Notes: generated by a model not told the origin, from the letters alone. Positions 22,501 through 32,951 are shown, counted from the stretch's first letter. The stretch: 64,000 nt of DNA from Zymoseptoria tritici IPO323 (GCF_000219625.1 NC_018213.1:496001-560000), one strand, 5' to 3'. Translations and numbers: made by a program.

Positions 22501-24960
22501 AATGTGGCCCAGTCTTTGATGCCACACGCTTAGTAGTAGTTTCGCCTGCGTGCGCGTGTTAAAGAATAAGGCCGTATTAAATTCCATCGGGAGGTTTGAT
22601 GGCGTTTGATAGATCCAGGTCGACAGGTAAGAGCTTCCAATCGAGACGTCTAGTGTCCAGAGTTTTCCGCGTTGTGATCCAGTAAGCAAAACTTTACCAG
22701 TTGACAAGTTTGTGAAGTCGCAGTACCCAGTAATTAACGTGTATCGTGTGCCGCTTCGATTGAGGTTGTCGACAGATAGTAAGGACACTGGCATTTGAGG
22801 AATGTAAACAACCTTTGACAGGATCAATTGACGGCTTCCGGAAGGGTGTCGAACTTCCAGTTGAACGCGCCCAACTCCTACTGCAAAGAATCCAGTGCCA
22901 CAACCGACCATTTCCTGCGGTGTTTTCAGTAGCACGTAATCGACAAACAGCTCGTGATTCGGGCAGATATGCTCTATAGTGCCGGAGTCCACAATCCAGT
23001 CGTACTTGCCATACCCGCCTTAAACAATGTCCGATTTGGTAGTCTTCGGAGCTGATGCTTAATTGACGACGGAGTAGGAGGCAATGAATGATTGATTCGA
23101 TATTGAAGGGTATGTAGGGTGAAGTGCACCCGCAGCAATGTTTTCTGATCCAGACGCGAGATCGGATAGTTATTCCTTTGTAGTGAATGATGAACTAGTG
23201 AATTGCATGACCCGCTTAATCTGAGGATCGCCGTCATTTGTTACTGAGTCATCCACACCCGCTAGGTATGAACGCCGTCCTGGATGAACAGCGTCTCTGT
23301 TCGCACCGGAAGTCATTGGTTTCGAGCTCCCGGGGAGTTTTCCACCCGCCTTGAATGCTTTGAACACTTCGTTGTTCTGCTTCGCACATTGACCGTTCGT
23401 GTGGGTAGACCGTCCTTTATAGCTTGGCCACTCGCATTTGTTGTTCGCTAGTCCAAGTAGTTGTCCGAGTGGCGGGTCGTTTAAGTCGTGCGGTCGCTTT
23501 GTTCCACGGAATGCCGCATACGAGTAATTTAAAGCCGGCATTGGGTCAATTTGACTTATTTGCTCCCATTCGTTGCCTGCGGAGGACTTTAAGGACTCGT
23601 ACGAAATTAGCTGCTTGCCCTTTCCGATGCTACAGATCTTGTAAATTGAGCTCTAGGTTATGATCCAGTTGCTGAAACGAGGGCCTAGTGCTTTGACGAA
23701 GAAGCCGGTTTTGAAGTCGTCCGGAAGTTTTGGCGCCTCGGCCAGGGCGTGGAGTTTAGTAATCCTTCGCTCGAATTCTTTTATAAAGTCTTCAAATGAA
23801 CCGGCCTTATTAAACGAGTAGTTAGAAACATCGCCGAGTCTTGACACGAAGTAATGAACTCTATTCGCCATGCAGTAGTTCTCAATTGCTTCCAGAGCGG
23901 TGGCGACGAGGGTAATGCCCTTAATCTTTGATTAAAGGCCTTCGGTAATGTGCCTTCGAATGTAGCTGAGCAGGGAGAGGTTTCTCGCCAGCTATTCCGC
24001 GTGTTCCAGCATCCAGTCGTTCTATTCAGAGGTTGGTGCATCTCCCACTAGAGACACGGGCGGGAGCTCCGATCCATCAATAAGGGTGTGAAAATTAACT
24101 GCGAGTGCGCAGTTGAGGAGTTGACGCTTCCAGGTGGCGTAGTTATTTGGGCCAGTAAGTGTGACCATCGTGTCAAATTGCTTAGTGTCCTTAAAACCTG
24201 ATTTGTACGCCTTCTTGTACTCCGTCGAGCGCTCGGTATATCTAATCTCCAATTCCGGCGGAGCAGGGGCAGCGGTAGCTGCTGGCGCACGTCGAGGTGG
24301 CATATTAACAATGTTGTTGATGGGAGCTGCTTGAAAACGGTAGGAGGACTCGTCCGGAATGAAGAGTGCGTCGTCGTCGTCGTCGGAGGGTGGTAATTTG
24401 GCCGAGTTTCCCTGGGCAAGAGGGGCAGGATTAGTAAACTAAGAGCTGCTGTTAGCGTGATTAGCTTCCTTTGGTAATACAGTCTGTGCAGATGTAGTTG
24501 TACCAGGTAGAGCCGTCGAGGTGCTTTTAAGGTGATCACTGCGCGTCGCACCCGTCTCATCTGGAGACGCTTTCTTCTTGCCCTTTAACTTGGAGGCCTT
24601 TGGTGGTTTTGATAGACCTGGAGTTGGTAGTGGTGCTAGTGCTGCCGGTAGCGCGGATGGTGCGGTTGCCTTAGTTAAGGAGGTTATTAATGCAATAGTG
24701 TTGTCGTGTAAATTAATGTCGTCAAATGTTCGTCGAGGTGGCCTTGAGTCGTTAGGTACGGATAAACTCGAGAACGGGTTGGTCTTGGGATTAAGGTAGG
24801 GAGTGCTTTGAATGTTTCGTCTTTGTTCTTCGATTTCGGCCTGTTTGTTACGGTGTCTCTTGTAGCGCTGGCGCTCTGCAGCGAGGAAACGACGATATGC
24901 TGCTTGTTCTTCTGTCTCGCCTGGACGCAGCTTGTATTGTTTTGCTATTGTTCGCTAGGA
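19564..24960 (-). pseudogene. Copia Gag-Pol polyprotein, broken by TAA/TAG codons
   Basis: One frame of about 1,800 codons. The Gag part (about 24960-23200) has a basic coiled-coil-like N-terminus and a poly-Asp stretch. Protease has DSGTIEH near 22990. Pre-integrase has WHQRLGH and CELC. The integrase core has HTDGGGEF and NGVVERRH. RT has KARWVVRGFEQ, MDVKTAFLYGD and YVDDLL. RNase H has KKQTTVALSTAEAEY, and NTADIFTK lies near the end. Stops fall where a Gln (or sometimes Trp) is expected: before MDVKTAFLYGD, after APRIWY, and just before the RNase H KKQTT motif. Every stop I checked is one C-to-T (or opposite-strand) change at CpA away from CAA, CAG or TGG. The N-terminal limit is approximate. 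The element cannot make its own enzymes in this state. Confidence 0.9.
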
Positions 24961-25438
24961 CCTAAGTATATATGCACTAATACGTTAAAACTTTAAAGGA
25001 TCTTAAATGGGTCTGTGTCCCTTAGTGTGTCACGGTGGACATAGAATTGCGTTAAGAGTAATCCACTTTGTATTAGATGTTTCGAGTAATGCAGTGATAC
25101 ATTGAATAGGAAGTTGCACGAAGTGTTACGTTCGTTAAAATGGCAGCAAGTCCGTGTCGATAGCGTAAAAACTCTAACGTTGTTCCGAGGTTATCCTTGT
25201 CGCTTAATTAAACGACGGAGATGCTCGGACAACGACTAAAGTAGTTACTAACTCGACTTGAGGTTTTTTTATTAAGATTAACTGTGAAGTCCATTGAGTG
25301 TTTGGCGCGGACGCCCATTGAGAGTTGGCACAAGGCCTATTGAGAATCGACGCGGAGGTCGGTAAAGACATTGACAAGACATACGTAAAGAACGTAAAGA
25401 GGGCTCATACACTGGAGGTATTGTAACCTGTAAGCGCG

Positions 25439-25454
25439 GTCCGGGCTTATAACC
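25439..25454 (-). other. Putative primer-binding site of the copia element
   Basis: Directly after the 5' LTR the minus strand reads GGTTATAAGCCCGG. Its complement, ending CCGGGCTTATAACC, looks like an anticodon stem and loop (C-T-TAT-A-A) rather than a tRNA 3' end. This suggests priming by an internally cleaved tRNA half, as known for Drosophila copia with initiator tRNA-Met. The loop would read UAU, an isoleucine anticodon. Confidence 0.5.
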
Positions 25455-25575
25455 TGTTGAAAGTTATGAGCTATTAGATTGTAACTCTACCTGAGGGATC
25501 CTCGGTTCTATATATACATTAATGGGAACCGGTGTCGGTTATTAACCCTTGTGACAAATCGGCCCTATTACAACA
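25455..25575 (-). repeat. LTR (5' LTR of the copia element)
   Basis: 121 bp, same ends as the other copy. Transcription of the element would start in this copy and run leftwards in window coordinates. The palindromic TATATATA near 25509-25517 may supply the TATA box. Confidence 0.95.
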
Positions 25576-26234
25576 TGATGGAGCCAGACCTCCAGCAACA
25601 TGATTCGAAGGTGACGAATGTGATTGAGTCGTGATCAATTGCGAGCAGAGGACGAGAAGACCGTTCAAAGTTCGTGCCCCAGACGAATTACCTCTTACCG
25701 GCGTGGCACGTTGAGAGGGCCGCTAAGCCGGACGCGGGCCGGATACGTCACCCCCCAGCGCCTTTCACATGCAAACCCTTTTCTCTTCTTGCATGTGATC
25801 GAGCGATTGTTGCAGGAGAGACACGCAAAAAGAAAAGAAGGTCCATTCACTGCGACTGCAAGTGCAACTGCGCCCTTATCTGAGAGACGCCGACTGCCCA
25901 CTTTTCTCTTTCTTGCTGCTTCCTTCTTTCTCCATCACTCCCTCGCCAAATCAACACACATCCCCCCACGCTGACGGCAGATAAGACATCGACAATCACA
26001 CATCTCGCCCCATCTCTCGCCCATCACACAACAGAACAACAGGTACACTACCTCGTCCGTCTCACCCGACTCGCGCTCCATCCCTGCTCCGTCTGAAACC
26101 ATTCACCTTCACCCACCAAGCTCCCGCCACACACTCACACCCTCTCTGCACCTCCACCTTTCACACCCTTCACGCTACACACCCACACACCCATCCGACT
26201 GACTCCATCCTCCTCAGTCCAGCCCACCGCCACA
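25576..26234 (+). promoter_or_regulatory. Upstream region of the perilipin-like gene
   Basis: Begins with the target duplication of the copia insertion. The last 300 bases are a strongly CT/CA-rich leader, typical of highly expressed fungal genes. It contains a perfect 10-bp inverted repeat at 25765-25798. Confidence 0.45.
25765..25798. promoter_or_regulatory. Perfect 10-bp inverted repeat upstream of the perilipin-like gene
   Basis: TCACATGCAA at 25765-25774 and TTGCATGTGA at 25789-25798 with a 14-base CT-rich spacer, about 440 bases before the ATG. Each arm contains CACATG, an E-box-like word, so it may bind a dimeric bHLH-type factor. That is inference. Confidence 0.4.
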
Positions 26235-27014
26235 ATGCCTCACGCAACCGAAACCCTCACCAACGGCGACAAGACCTCTTCTTCGTCGCAGTTCATCTCC
26301 CACCTCACCTCTCTCCCCGCCGTCAACGATGGCATCGAGACCTTCAAGTCCAATCCCTACGGCAAGAAATCCCTCGAAATCGTCGACGGCGCCTACACCC
26401 GCATCGGCAAGCCCGTCGAGCCATACCTCCAGACACCCTACAGCTATGCGAAGCCATACGTGCAGAAAGCCGATGAACTCGCCGACTCCGGTCTCTCTTG
26501 GGGCGAGAAGCAGTTTCCCATCGTGAAGGAGGATACACACACCATCGTCGACACGGCCAAGGGATACATCTTCTTCCCCTACAGCTATCTCTCCAAGACA
26601 TGGCAGGGTATGTTGCGTTGAGTCCTCCCTCCTCCCTCCTCACCCAACTAACACCTCATCTCCACAGACGAGTACTCCAAAACCGCCCAACACCGCGGCG
26701 CCGGCCTCTCCACCACTGCCTTCGCCATCATCTCCACCGAACTCCGCATCGCCTCCGACGTCGCCCAAAAGATCGCCGACATTCTCGGTCCCCGCGTCGA
26801 GCAGGGCAAACAGAAGACCGCCGACTACGCCAAAGCCATTGGTGACAAAGCGGACACGTACTCTCAAAAGGGACAGGAGAAGTTGAATGAGGTGGCCAAG
26901 GAGGGGGAGAAGAAGGCGAATGAAGTCAAGGGTCAAGCGGAAGAGAAGAGTTCGCAGGCGAAGAAGCAGGCTGAGAGCGTGAAGGAGGATGTCAAGGCTA
27001 AGGCGCAGAAGTAG
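26235..27014 (+). CDS. Perilipin-like lipid droplet protein (CAP20/MPL1 family)
   Basis: Two exons, 26235-26607 and 26668-27014, 239 residues; the intron has GTATGT and CCACAG ends. The first two thirds match the fungal perilipin pattern known from CAP20 of Colletotrichum and MPL1 of Metarhizium: FISHLTSLPAVNDGI, then TPYSYAKPYVQKADELADSGL near residues 70-90, then FPIVKEDT. These proteins coat lipid droplets and affect turgor and appressorium function in pathogens. The C-terminal 90 residues are a Lys/Glu/Ala-rich amphipathic helix with repeated KGQEKLNEV-like units, suited to lying on a droplet surface and longer than I would expect. No signal peptide is seen. It is convergent with the transporter at 27882-29247. 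Confidence 0.85.
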
Positions 27015-27881
27015 AGGAGTGTTGATGCTTGAATGAGGGCGTCGCGTTGTACGAGTCGAGTTGAGAGTGAGAACGGAAAGGAAAGAGCGAAAAGACACGA
27101 AAGATGGTGGTAGAGCTGTGATACCTGGCGGAATAATAGATCGGTGACGGCATGGTTTTTGACGAGAAAGTCCTTTTCGACTTACATATGTAGTATCTGA
27201 TCAAAAGACAAGGATACCTGCAATGGAATGATACGAAGTGCCCGGCTTCCTTTTCACCTCTATATAAACTATCGTCAGTTGTCCATCGGTCATCCTTCAT
27301 AGTCACCTGGTTGACATTAAAAACACTACTCGTCGACCTTGTATACATCTCTGTGCCTTGACTACAGAGAGACGGCTCTAAGGCTTCGACAGGGCAGTGC
27401 TGTAACGGTAGGTATCTCAAAGTACTCGATGTCGTCGGCCCACTTGCCATTATTATTGTCATCAATGTCACTTTCCGGAGGAGGGAATGCATTCCCGATG
27501 GCGTCCATTGGAAAAAACCCAATCAAAGTGATATCGCTCTTGAATTGTCCTTACTTTCCAAGTAAGTAGCTAGTAAAACAAAAAACGAGAAACTTTCCCA
27601 TGAAGCCATGCATGCTCTATAATAAGAAAAGACGTGGAATGTCCAAAAAATCTCCCCAATGTTTGACGCCTTGCCTTCGCGACTCAATCCTCTTGGGTCG
27701 GCGGTGATGCTCTCGTAGTTATTTTTTTCCCTGGCCGTCGCGCCGGCGGCTTGCTCATCGATCGATTGATAGCAGCCGCTCCCGTTTTGCGATGATGACT
27801 ATTGCGTCCAAGCCATCGTTTTCCTCGAACCCTCCCTCACCCGGTGTGTATTCTCCACCTCCCATCTCTTTCACCATCAAC
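27015..27881. other. Intergenic region between convergent genes
   Basis: Contains the 3' flanks of the perilipin-like gene and the transporter. A CTATATAAACTATCG word near 27260 resembles a TATA box, but no gene follows it. No gene recognised. Confidence 0.4.
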
Positions 27882-29247
27882 TCACTGCTCCCCCACCGCC
27901 CCTCCCTTCCCCGTCCAACTCCCCAACTTCTCCCCCGCATGACTCGCAATCGCTCCAGCCGAGTACGCATCTCCCAACGCGCCCGAACTACTCACTCCAC
28001 CGAGTAACAAGCCCAACGTGACCATCACCCCGATGAAAACGATGATTTTCCTCGCGGCGGGGTGTTGCACGCCGTATTCCGCCCACGAACGTTGCAGACC
28101 GCCCATGTGTTCGCGGAGCTTTTCTCCGCCGAGTTTGTAGTAGACCAGGCCGCCGAGGGCGATGCTGTAGCCGAAGAATTGGAGGGGGGCGACGGGGTCG
28201 CGGAAGATGAGCATGGATGCCAGGACGAGGAGGATGTCTTTCAGGACTCCCGAGAGGGTCATGACGAGGGAGGAGGTTTTGCCGATCTGTTATTCTGGTT
28301 AGGGGGGTGGTGGAGCGGGAAGGGAGGGCAGGCATGGCTTACGAGGAATACAACCGACACGTTGAGCAAAAACGCAATCATCGCGTTGACGAGGAAGGTA
28401 AAGTACCCGACCTTCTCGACATCCGCGAGTGTCATTTTGGGAATCTCAACGAGCAGGGAGACGATTCCGTTCATGATGGCGCAGGCGGGAGCGAAGTAGT
28501 ACAGAGAGACGAGGGGGTCCATTTTGAATTCCGCCGAGGAGAGGAGGCGCTGCACCATGACGAGACGGGTGGCTTCGAAGACGATGCCGCCGATTTGGAA
28601 GAGGAAGCCGATGAGGACAAAGTTGATTTCGCCGTAGGAGGCGATCATCACGCCGATGACGATGAAGGAGACGTTGCCGAGGGTTTTGAGGTTGACGGGC
28701 GCGACGCCGAAGACCCAGGAGGCGATGAGGACGGCGACGGGGGTGGTGGCCTGTGTTGATATGTTAGTATATATGTTTTTGGCCATTGGCGCCTCCTCTC
28801 CTCAGGCAATCTCACCTTGAGCATTTGGATAAATGACACGGAGAGGTAGAGATATGTCAAGTTGCCGCAAATGAGCGACAGCGAGAACATCAAACCAATC
28901 GGCACGATCGCTCGCAGGTATATCTTTCCCGTCATGGGCACTTTCTTCCTCGAATCCAGGACGGTGGTGAAGCGCGCGAGAAGTTGGGTCATCAGCGTCG
29001 CGAAGGCGAGATGCCAGGTCGTGAGTACGATGGGGAAGCGGAAACCGGCCGTGTCGAGGATCCATTTGTTGAAGATGATGACGCTGGAGGAGAGCGAGAT
29101 CCAGGTCGCGATGTAGACGGCGGGATGGAGGCCGCCGGAGGAGGAGGAGGGTTCGCTGGATTTCTCGGCGGAGGGGTTGACGGTGGGGAGGACGGGGGCA
29201 TCTTCGCGGTCGACTTGTTCGCCGGATTGCCGTTCTTTTTCGGACAT
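27882..29247 (-). CDS. Triose-phosphate/nucleotide-sugar transporter family protein (DMT superfamily)
   Basis: Three exons: 29247-28816, 28750-28343, 28286-27882, giving 414 residues; all introns are phase 0 and the first contains ACTAACA. After a Ser/Glu-rich cytosolic N-terminus of about 50 residues there are about ten hydrophobic segments, including YIATWISLSSSVIIFNKWIL, the hallmark start of the TPT domain, then LTTWHLAFATLMTQ and YLYLSVSFIQMLK. Exon 2 begins with the ATTPVAV motif. The final exon has the KDILLVLASMLIFRD motif. Members exchange phosphorylated sugars or nucleotide sugars across Golgi or ER membranes. Substrate cannot be read from sequence. The promoter must lie within 29248-29600. 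Confidence 0.88.
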
Positions 29248-29650
29248 GATGGCGGTGGTGAGGGAGGGTGTAGTGGTGGAGGTGGAGGTGGTGGAAGAGA
29301 AGAAGTCGATGGTGGATGTTGTAGGCGCGCGAAGGATGGAAAGCTTGAGTGGAGGGAGACGGGACTTTTTACCGGGAGGGCGTTGGTCAGGGTTCAGTCT
29401 AGAACGAATGGCGGTTTCGACGTTGATCTCCTGCGTGGGCCGTGGCGGTCTCTTTACTCTGCAGACGGGCGATTGATGGCAGGTTATATTATACTCGGAA
29501 TGAGTCCAATGCTGTGGCCAGATCCGAAGCACTGGACACTGTGAAGACCGCAAACGAGCTGTTGTATTTCCTTGTCGGAGTGGGACCCCTTAAAACACAT
29601 TTACAGTGCCATGGTTATGGTCACGTTGCAATGCCGGTAACGGTGACCCG
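29248..29650 (-). promoter_or_regulatory. Upstream region of the transporter gene
   Basis: The first 150 bases on the minus strand are CT/CCA-rich leader. An open plus-strand frame (28984-29544) is only an antisense shadow of exon 1. The left boundary of the Harbinger element lies somewhere to the right. Confidence 0.4.
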
Positions 29651-29908
29651 TGTGGATTAACTCTGCACCAGCTAGTTAGCGTGATAACTCAATTAAAGGG
29701 TATTGCATCATCTCATCCTCTTAGCGTGATAACCTCTTATGGCTTGAAGGCTGTCGACTTAGAGCGTGTGAGATTCGCGTTTATGTTATGGCCATGGCGG
29801 CTCGTGGAAGTAGTGTTGTTGCTGCTGCTGCTCTGCGTTCTTTATTAGCGCTCTTACCAACTACTCGTGTATCCATTTACTATAAACATTCTGCTGCTGC
29901 TAACGCTT

Positions 29909-31051
29909 ATGCTAGTAAATAAGGAAGAGCAGCTGGCACTTATTAAGGCATGGCGTAGCGCTAGGGCTCCTGTGATCGGTGCGGTTAGCTATTAATATAA
30001 GCACTTCGAATAGACGCTGGATTATAAGACCGACAACAACATACGCTTAAGGTCACGATTTACTAAGGAGCAGATCGAGCGACTAGCACTATTGCTGCTT
30101 GGCAATAAATCTATGCGATATCTAACCGGCCAGAGCGGCTAGAGCGCTTATCGTTGTAATCTAGTAAAGGCTCTATATCTGGTGTTAAACCGGCTGGCGT
30201 TTAGTAGCAGATACTACGACATTCGTATTAGTCGTAGCCATAGCTAGATCTCGGAAGTCTTTAACACTACGTGCGAGAGGTTGTATAACACCTTTAAGGA
30301 TATTATTTACTAGTGGCCGGAGCTGGATAACTTGGCCACGTTGCAGCGGTATGCAAGGAAGACTAGTGCGGCTAGCTATAGCGGTAGAAGCCTCTAGGGT
30401 TTCGTAGATAGCACCTTTAATAAGTTCGCACGGCCGGCAGACGCACTTAGACAGCGTGCAACATACAGCGGTTATTATAGAGGCAACGGCCAGAAGATTT
30501 AGTGCATTACTGCACCTAATAGCCTAGTTGTTTACTCCTCAGAGGTTAATCTTAGTCCGGCAAACGACTAGCAGATCTTCGCGGACTCCGGGCTCGAGAA
30601 TCGACTAAGGGGCCTGTTCGAACCGCTGGATCATAAGCTTTACCTGTATAGCGACAGTGCGTACAGATTATGCTATAGTGTTATCGACCCCTTCTAGTCT
30701 ATTAGTAGGTAGCGGTTTATGTCAGATGAGGATCGCAGAGCTAACTTCTTCCACTTACAAGCTCGGATTAGCGTGGAAATAGCCTTTAGTTAGAACTGGA
30801 AGTTCTGGACGTATGCTTACGGCGGCAAGACTCTGCGTAGTGAGTGCCAGCCGGTCGCTGCTTACTTCTTTGTATCGTTGCTCTTACAGAACTGCTTGTT
30901 ATGCATAAGGGCTAAGGAGGGTTTCGAGAATCCAATCGCTAAGATATTTAATTATAGCCCTCCGACGGTAGAGCAGTATCTCGGCCGATATCGACAGGAT
31001 AGCGGTGCGCCGGTGCGGCCGGCGGCGGCGGCGGCGGCGGCGGCGATGTAA
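29909..31051 (+). pseudogene. Harbinger DDE transposase (DDE_Tnp_4 type), broken by TAG/TAA
   Basis: One frame of 380 codons from the ATG at 29909 to TAA at 31049-31051, with 11 internal TAR codons by my reading and no TGA or frameshift. DDE catalytic motifs are present in order: GFVDSTFNKFARP (first Asp), LYLYSDSAYR (second Asp), ISVEIAFS followed by a stop and NWKFW (Glu). Stops fall at places such as before GFVDST, after NGQKI, after FAD-proximal PAND and before NWKFW, where Gln or Trp is expected. The C-terminus is a run of eight Ala codons (GCG repeat at 31019-31045). A different frame at 29794 opens with MAARGSSVVAAAALR and may be the true N-terminal exon. This is an inactive copy. Confidence 0.82.
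31010..31045 (+). repeat. CGG/GCG triplet run
   Basis: About nine GCG triplets encode the Ala tail of the transposase. Low complexity and prone to slippage. Confidence 0.85.
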
Positions 31052-31403
31052 TAAGGCTGTACTAGGTAGTAGTGTTATTGTTAGTAGTAGTGTTGTTGTA
31101 AAGGAGAAGGAGGTTTTGGCCGGTGGAAGGAAGTGACGTTAGAGAATAAGGTGTTTAGGGGCTAAGAGTGTCGTTAGAGAACTAAGAGGTTATTTTTAAT
31201 GTATTTCTTTTTCTAAAGTTGTTAGAAGGTTGCATGTTAGAGGACTAGTGTCTTGTCTTGTAATTCTTAGCGCTGTTTTTAGTGTCTATACTATAAATTT
31301 GTATAGAGGTGTTTTGAAAAACAAGATAACTACCCTCCGCCTCGCAATTTACAAGAAATCACTACATTTTAGACTTCTCTATTAAAACTTAAGTAATATA
31401 AAA

Positions 31404-32951
31404 TCAAAAACTGCTTATTAATTGCACACGCAGATACAGATAATTTAAATAAATGACTTCTTTACTTCTTAACCTCGACACCACGCCTTACACCGCTTAC
31501 GAGAGCTTCTTAAGCATCGTCCGGAGCATATCCTTAACCTCCTTTATCTTACCTTAGAGTGTGCTAACGACTCTATCATTCGCAGCAGCTATACGACGTT
31601 CCTCACGCTCCTCGCGTTTCTTAGCGATCCGACGCTCCTTACGCTCCTTCTTAATTCGACGCTCCTTAGCGATTCGACGCTCCTTACGCTCGGCCTTGTT
31701 ACGCTAAGACTGCTAATAAACCTCTATAATCCGATCGACAGCTCCAGCGCTAGAAGCACGCACACGATCCGACTCTAACTGAGCCCTCTTGGTAGAGCGA
31801 CGCACACTAGCCTCGGAGCGCTAAGGGATTAAAGAAGGTAGATCAGAAGTAGCATAGCTTAAGGATCCTTTACCGCTATTGTCGTCCTTAGTCTCAGTCT
31901 TACTAGCAAGGCGACTGGCACTGGACTTCCGCTTTATAGTATTCTGCTTATATGCGTTCTTCCGATCAGCCTTAGCCGTCTGCTCGGCAATAGTTATGTT
32001 TAGCCCCTTCTAGTGAGTCTCGCGAGCTCGCACCGCTTCGTTAAGACGAGCACACAGCTAATAATACTCCGAGAGGTTATAACCGGTGCTAATATGCTTC
32101 TGCTTTATGTCGTCGTGATACTAAGGGATCTAACCGGTAATACTATTGCTACTAAACACCGTCCGGTGCAGAGCAGACGGTGCGATATCCGTGTCCTTCG
32201 CAAGCTGCTTTTCAACGATCTTAAACACCTTCCGGATTAACTAATTCTTAATAAGCTCCTTCTAGTAACTAAGCAGAGCCTAAAGAACGATATTGCGTCG
32301 CAGCTCGGTCTATGCTGTTAGCCGCTTCTTCCTTGTTTCCTTGCTAGAGCGTAGACTAACATAAGTGAACATCTTATCTAATAGCCCTTCTAGCACCTTC
32401 TCAGGCTCCTTCTTAGGCTCCTTCGCTATAGCCTTCAACTCCGGATAAGGGCTCTGCAGAGCTTAAATTAGCGGCAGTGTGACCCTGTTACTATTACTAC
32501 GCAGCGGCATAGTCCTCGTTAGCATTCGGACCTCGCGATACAACGCTTCTTCCTCGTAGTCTAAGAACGCTAAGAAGCTGCTGTTAGCGGTGCCTAGCAG
32601 TGGCGACGAGCTGTCGATATTTATCTACGCCTAAGTGCGCACCGGCGTGTGCTCTTGCTAATGCTGCACGAACGCCTGCTAATATTGCTGCTGCTGCTGC
32701 ACAGTCGGATACTGCGGCTGTTAGTAATACTGCTACGGCGGCGGTGGCATAACTAACGACGTAACTAATGGTGCTCTTACCGGCGCGATAAGAGGGGATC
32801 GCAGCAGAGGGAAGTTATTTAATAGATCCGGCGGCGGCGTTATGCGGAACGACTAGTTAGTAAATACACTAGTCTCGTTGCGCGTAAAGGGACTATTGTG
32901 GCGGAGGTTAAATGCTATAGCGTCGTTGTCGTCGGCGGTGTATCTAAGCAT
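31404..32951 (-). pseudogene. Second Harbinger protein (Q-rich, coiled coil), broken by TAG/TAA
   Basis: One frame of 516 codons from ATG at 32951 to a true TGA at 31406-31404. About 22 internal TAG/TAA codons interrupt it, with no frameshift. The N-terminal third is Gln/Pro/Tyr-rich, with CAG codons alternating with TAG/TAA in the same Gln run (about 32750-32640). The middle is helical. The C-terminal third is a highly charged coiled coil built on RKERRIAK-type repeats (about 31690-31580). This matches the architecture of the accessory protein that PIF/Harbinger elements use for DNA binding or nuclear import of the transposase. I see no clear Myb/SANT tryptophans; they may have been lost as TAG. 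Confidence 0.7.

Larger units (their letters stand above)
19344..25575 (-). mobile_element. Full-length Ty1/copia LTR retrotransposon, inactivated
   Basis: 6,232-bp element bounded by two 121-bp LTRs that begin TG and end CA, flanked by a perfect 5-bp target duplication TGATG (19339-19343 and 25576-25580). Domain order on the minus strand is Gag, protease, integrase, reverse transcriptase, RNase H; integrase before RT defines the copia superfamily. All coding pieces I traced lie in one frame from about 24960 down to 19564, so it was a single Gag-Pol reading frame with no frameshift. It is broken by many TAA/TAG codons, none TGA. The 5' LTR of the element is at 25455-25575. An apparent primer site and polypurine tract sit just inside the LTRs. 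The LTRs differ at four sites, all transitions. Confidence 0.95.

Noticed and set aside
27256..27270. TATA-like word as a promoter
   Set aside because: It lies between the 3' ends of two convergent genes with no gene downstream.
28984..29544. 186-codon Gly/Glu-rich open frame on the plus strand
   Set aside because: Antisense to exon 1 and leader of the transporter; no domain.
19564..32951. Reassigned genetic code in which TAA/TAG mean Gln in the transposons
   Set aside because: The idea fits many positions, but host genes here end normally in TAA/TAG, several stops fit Trp better than Gln, and CpA-to-TpA mutation explains all of them.
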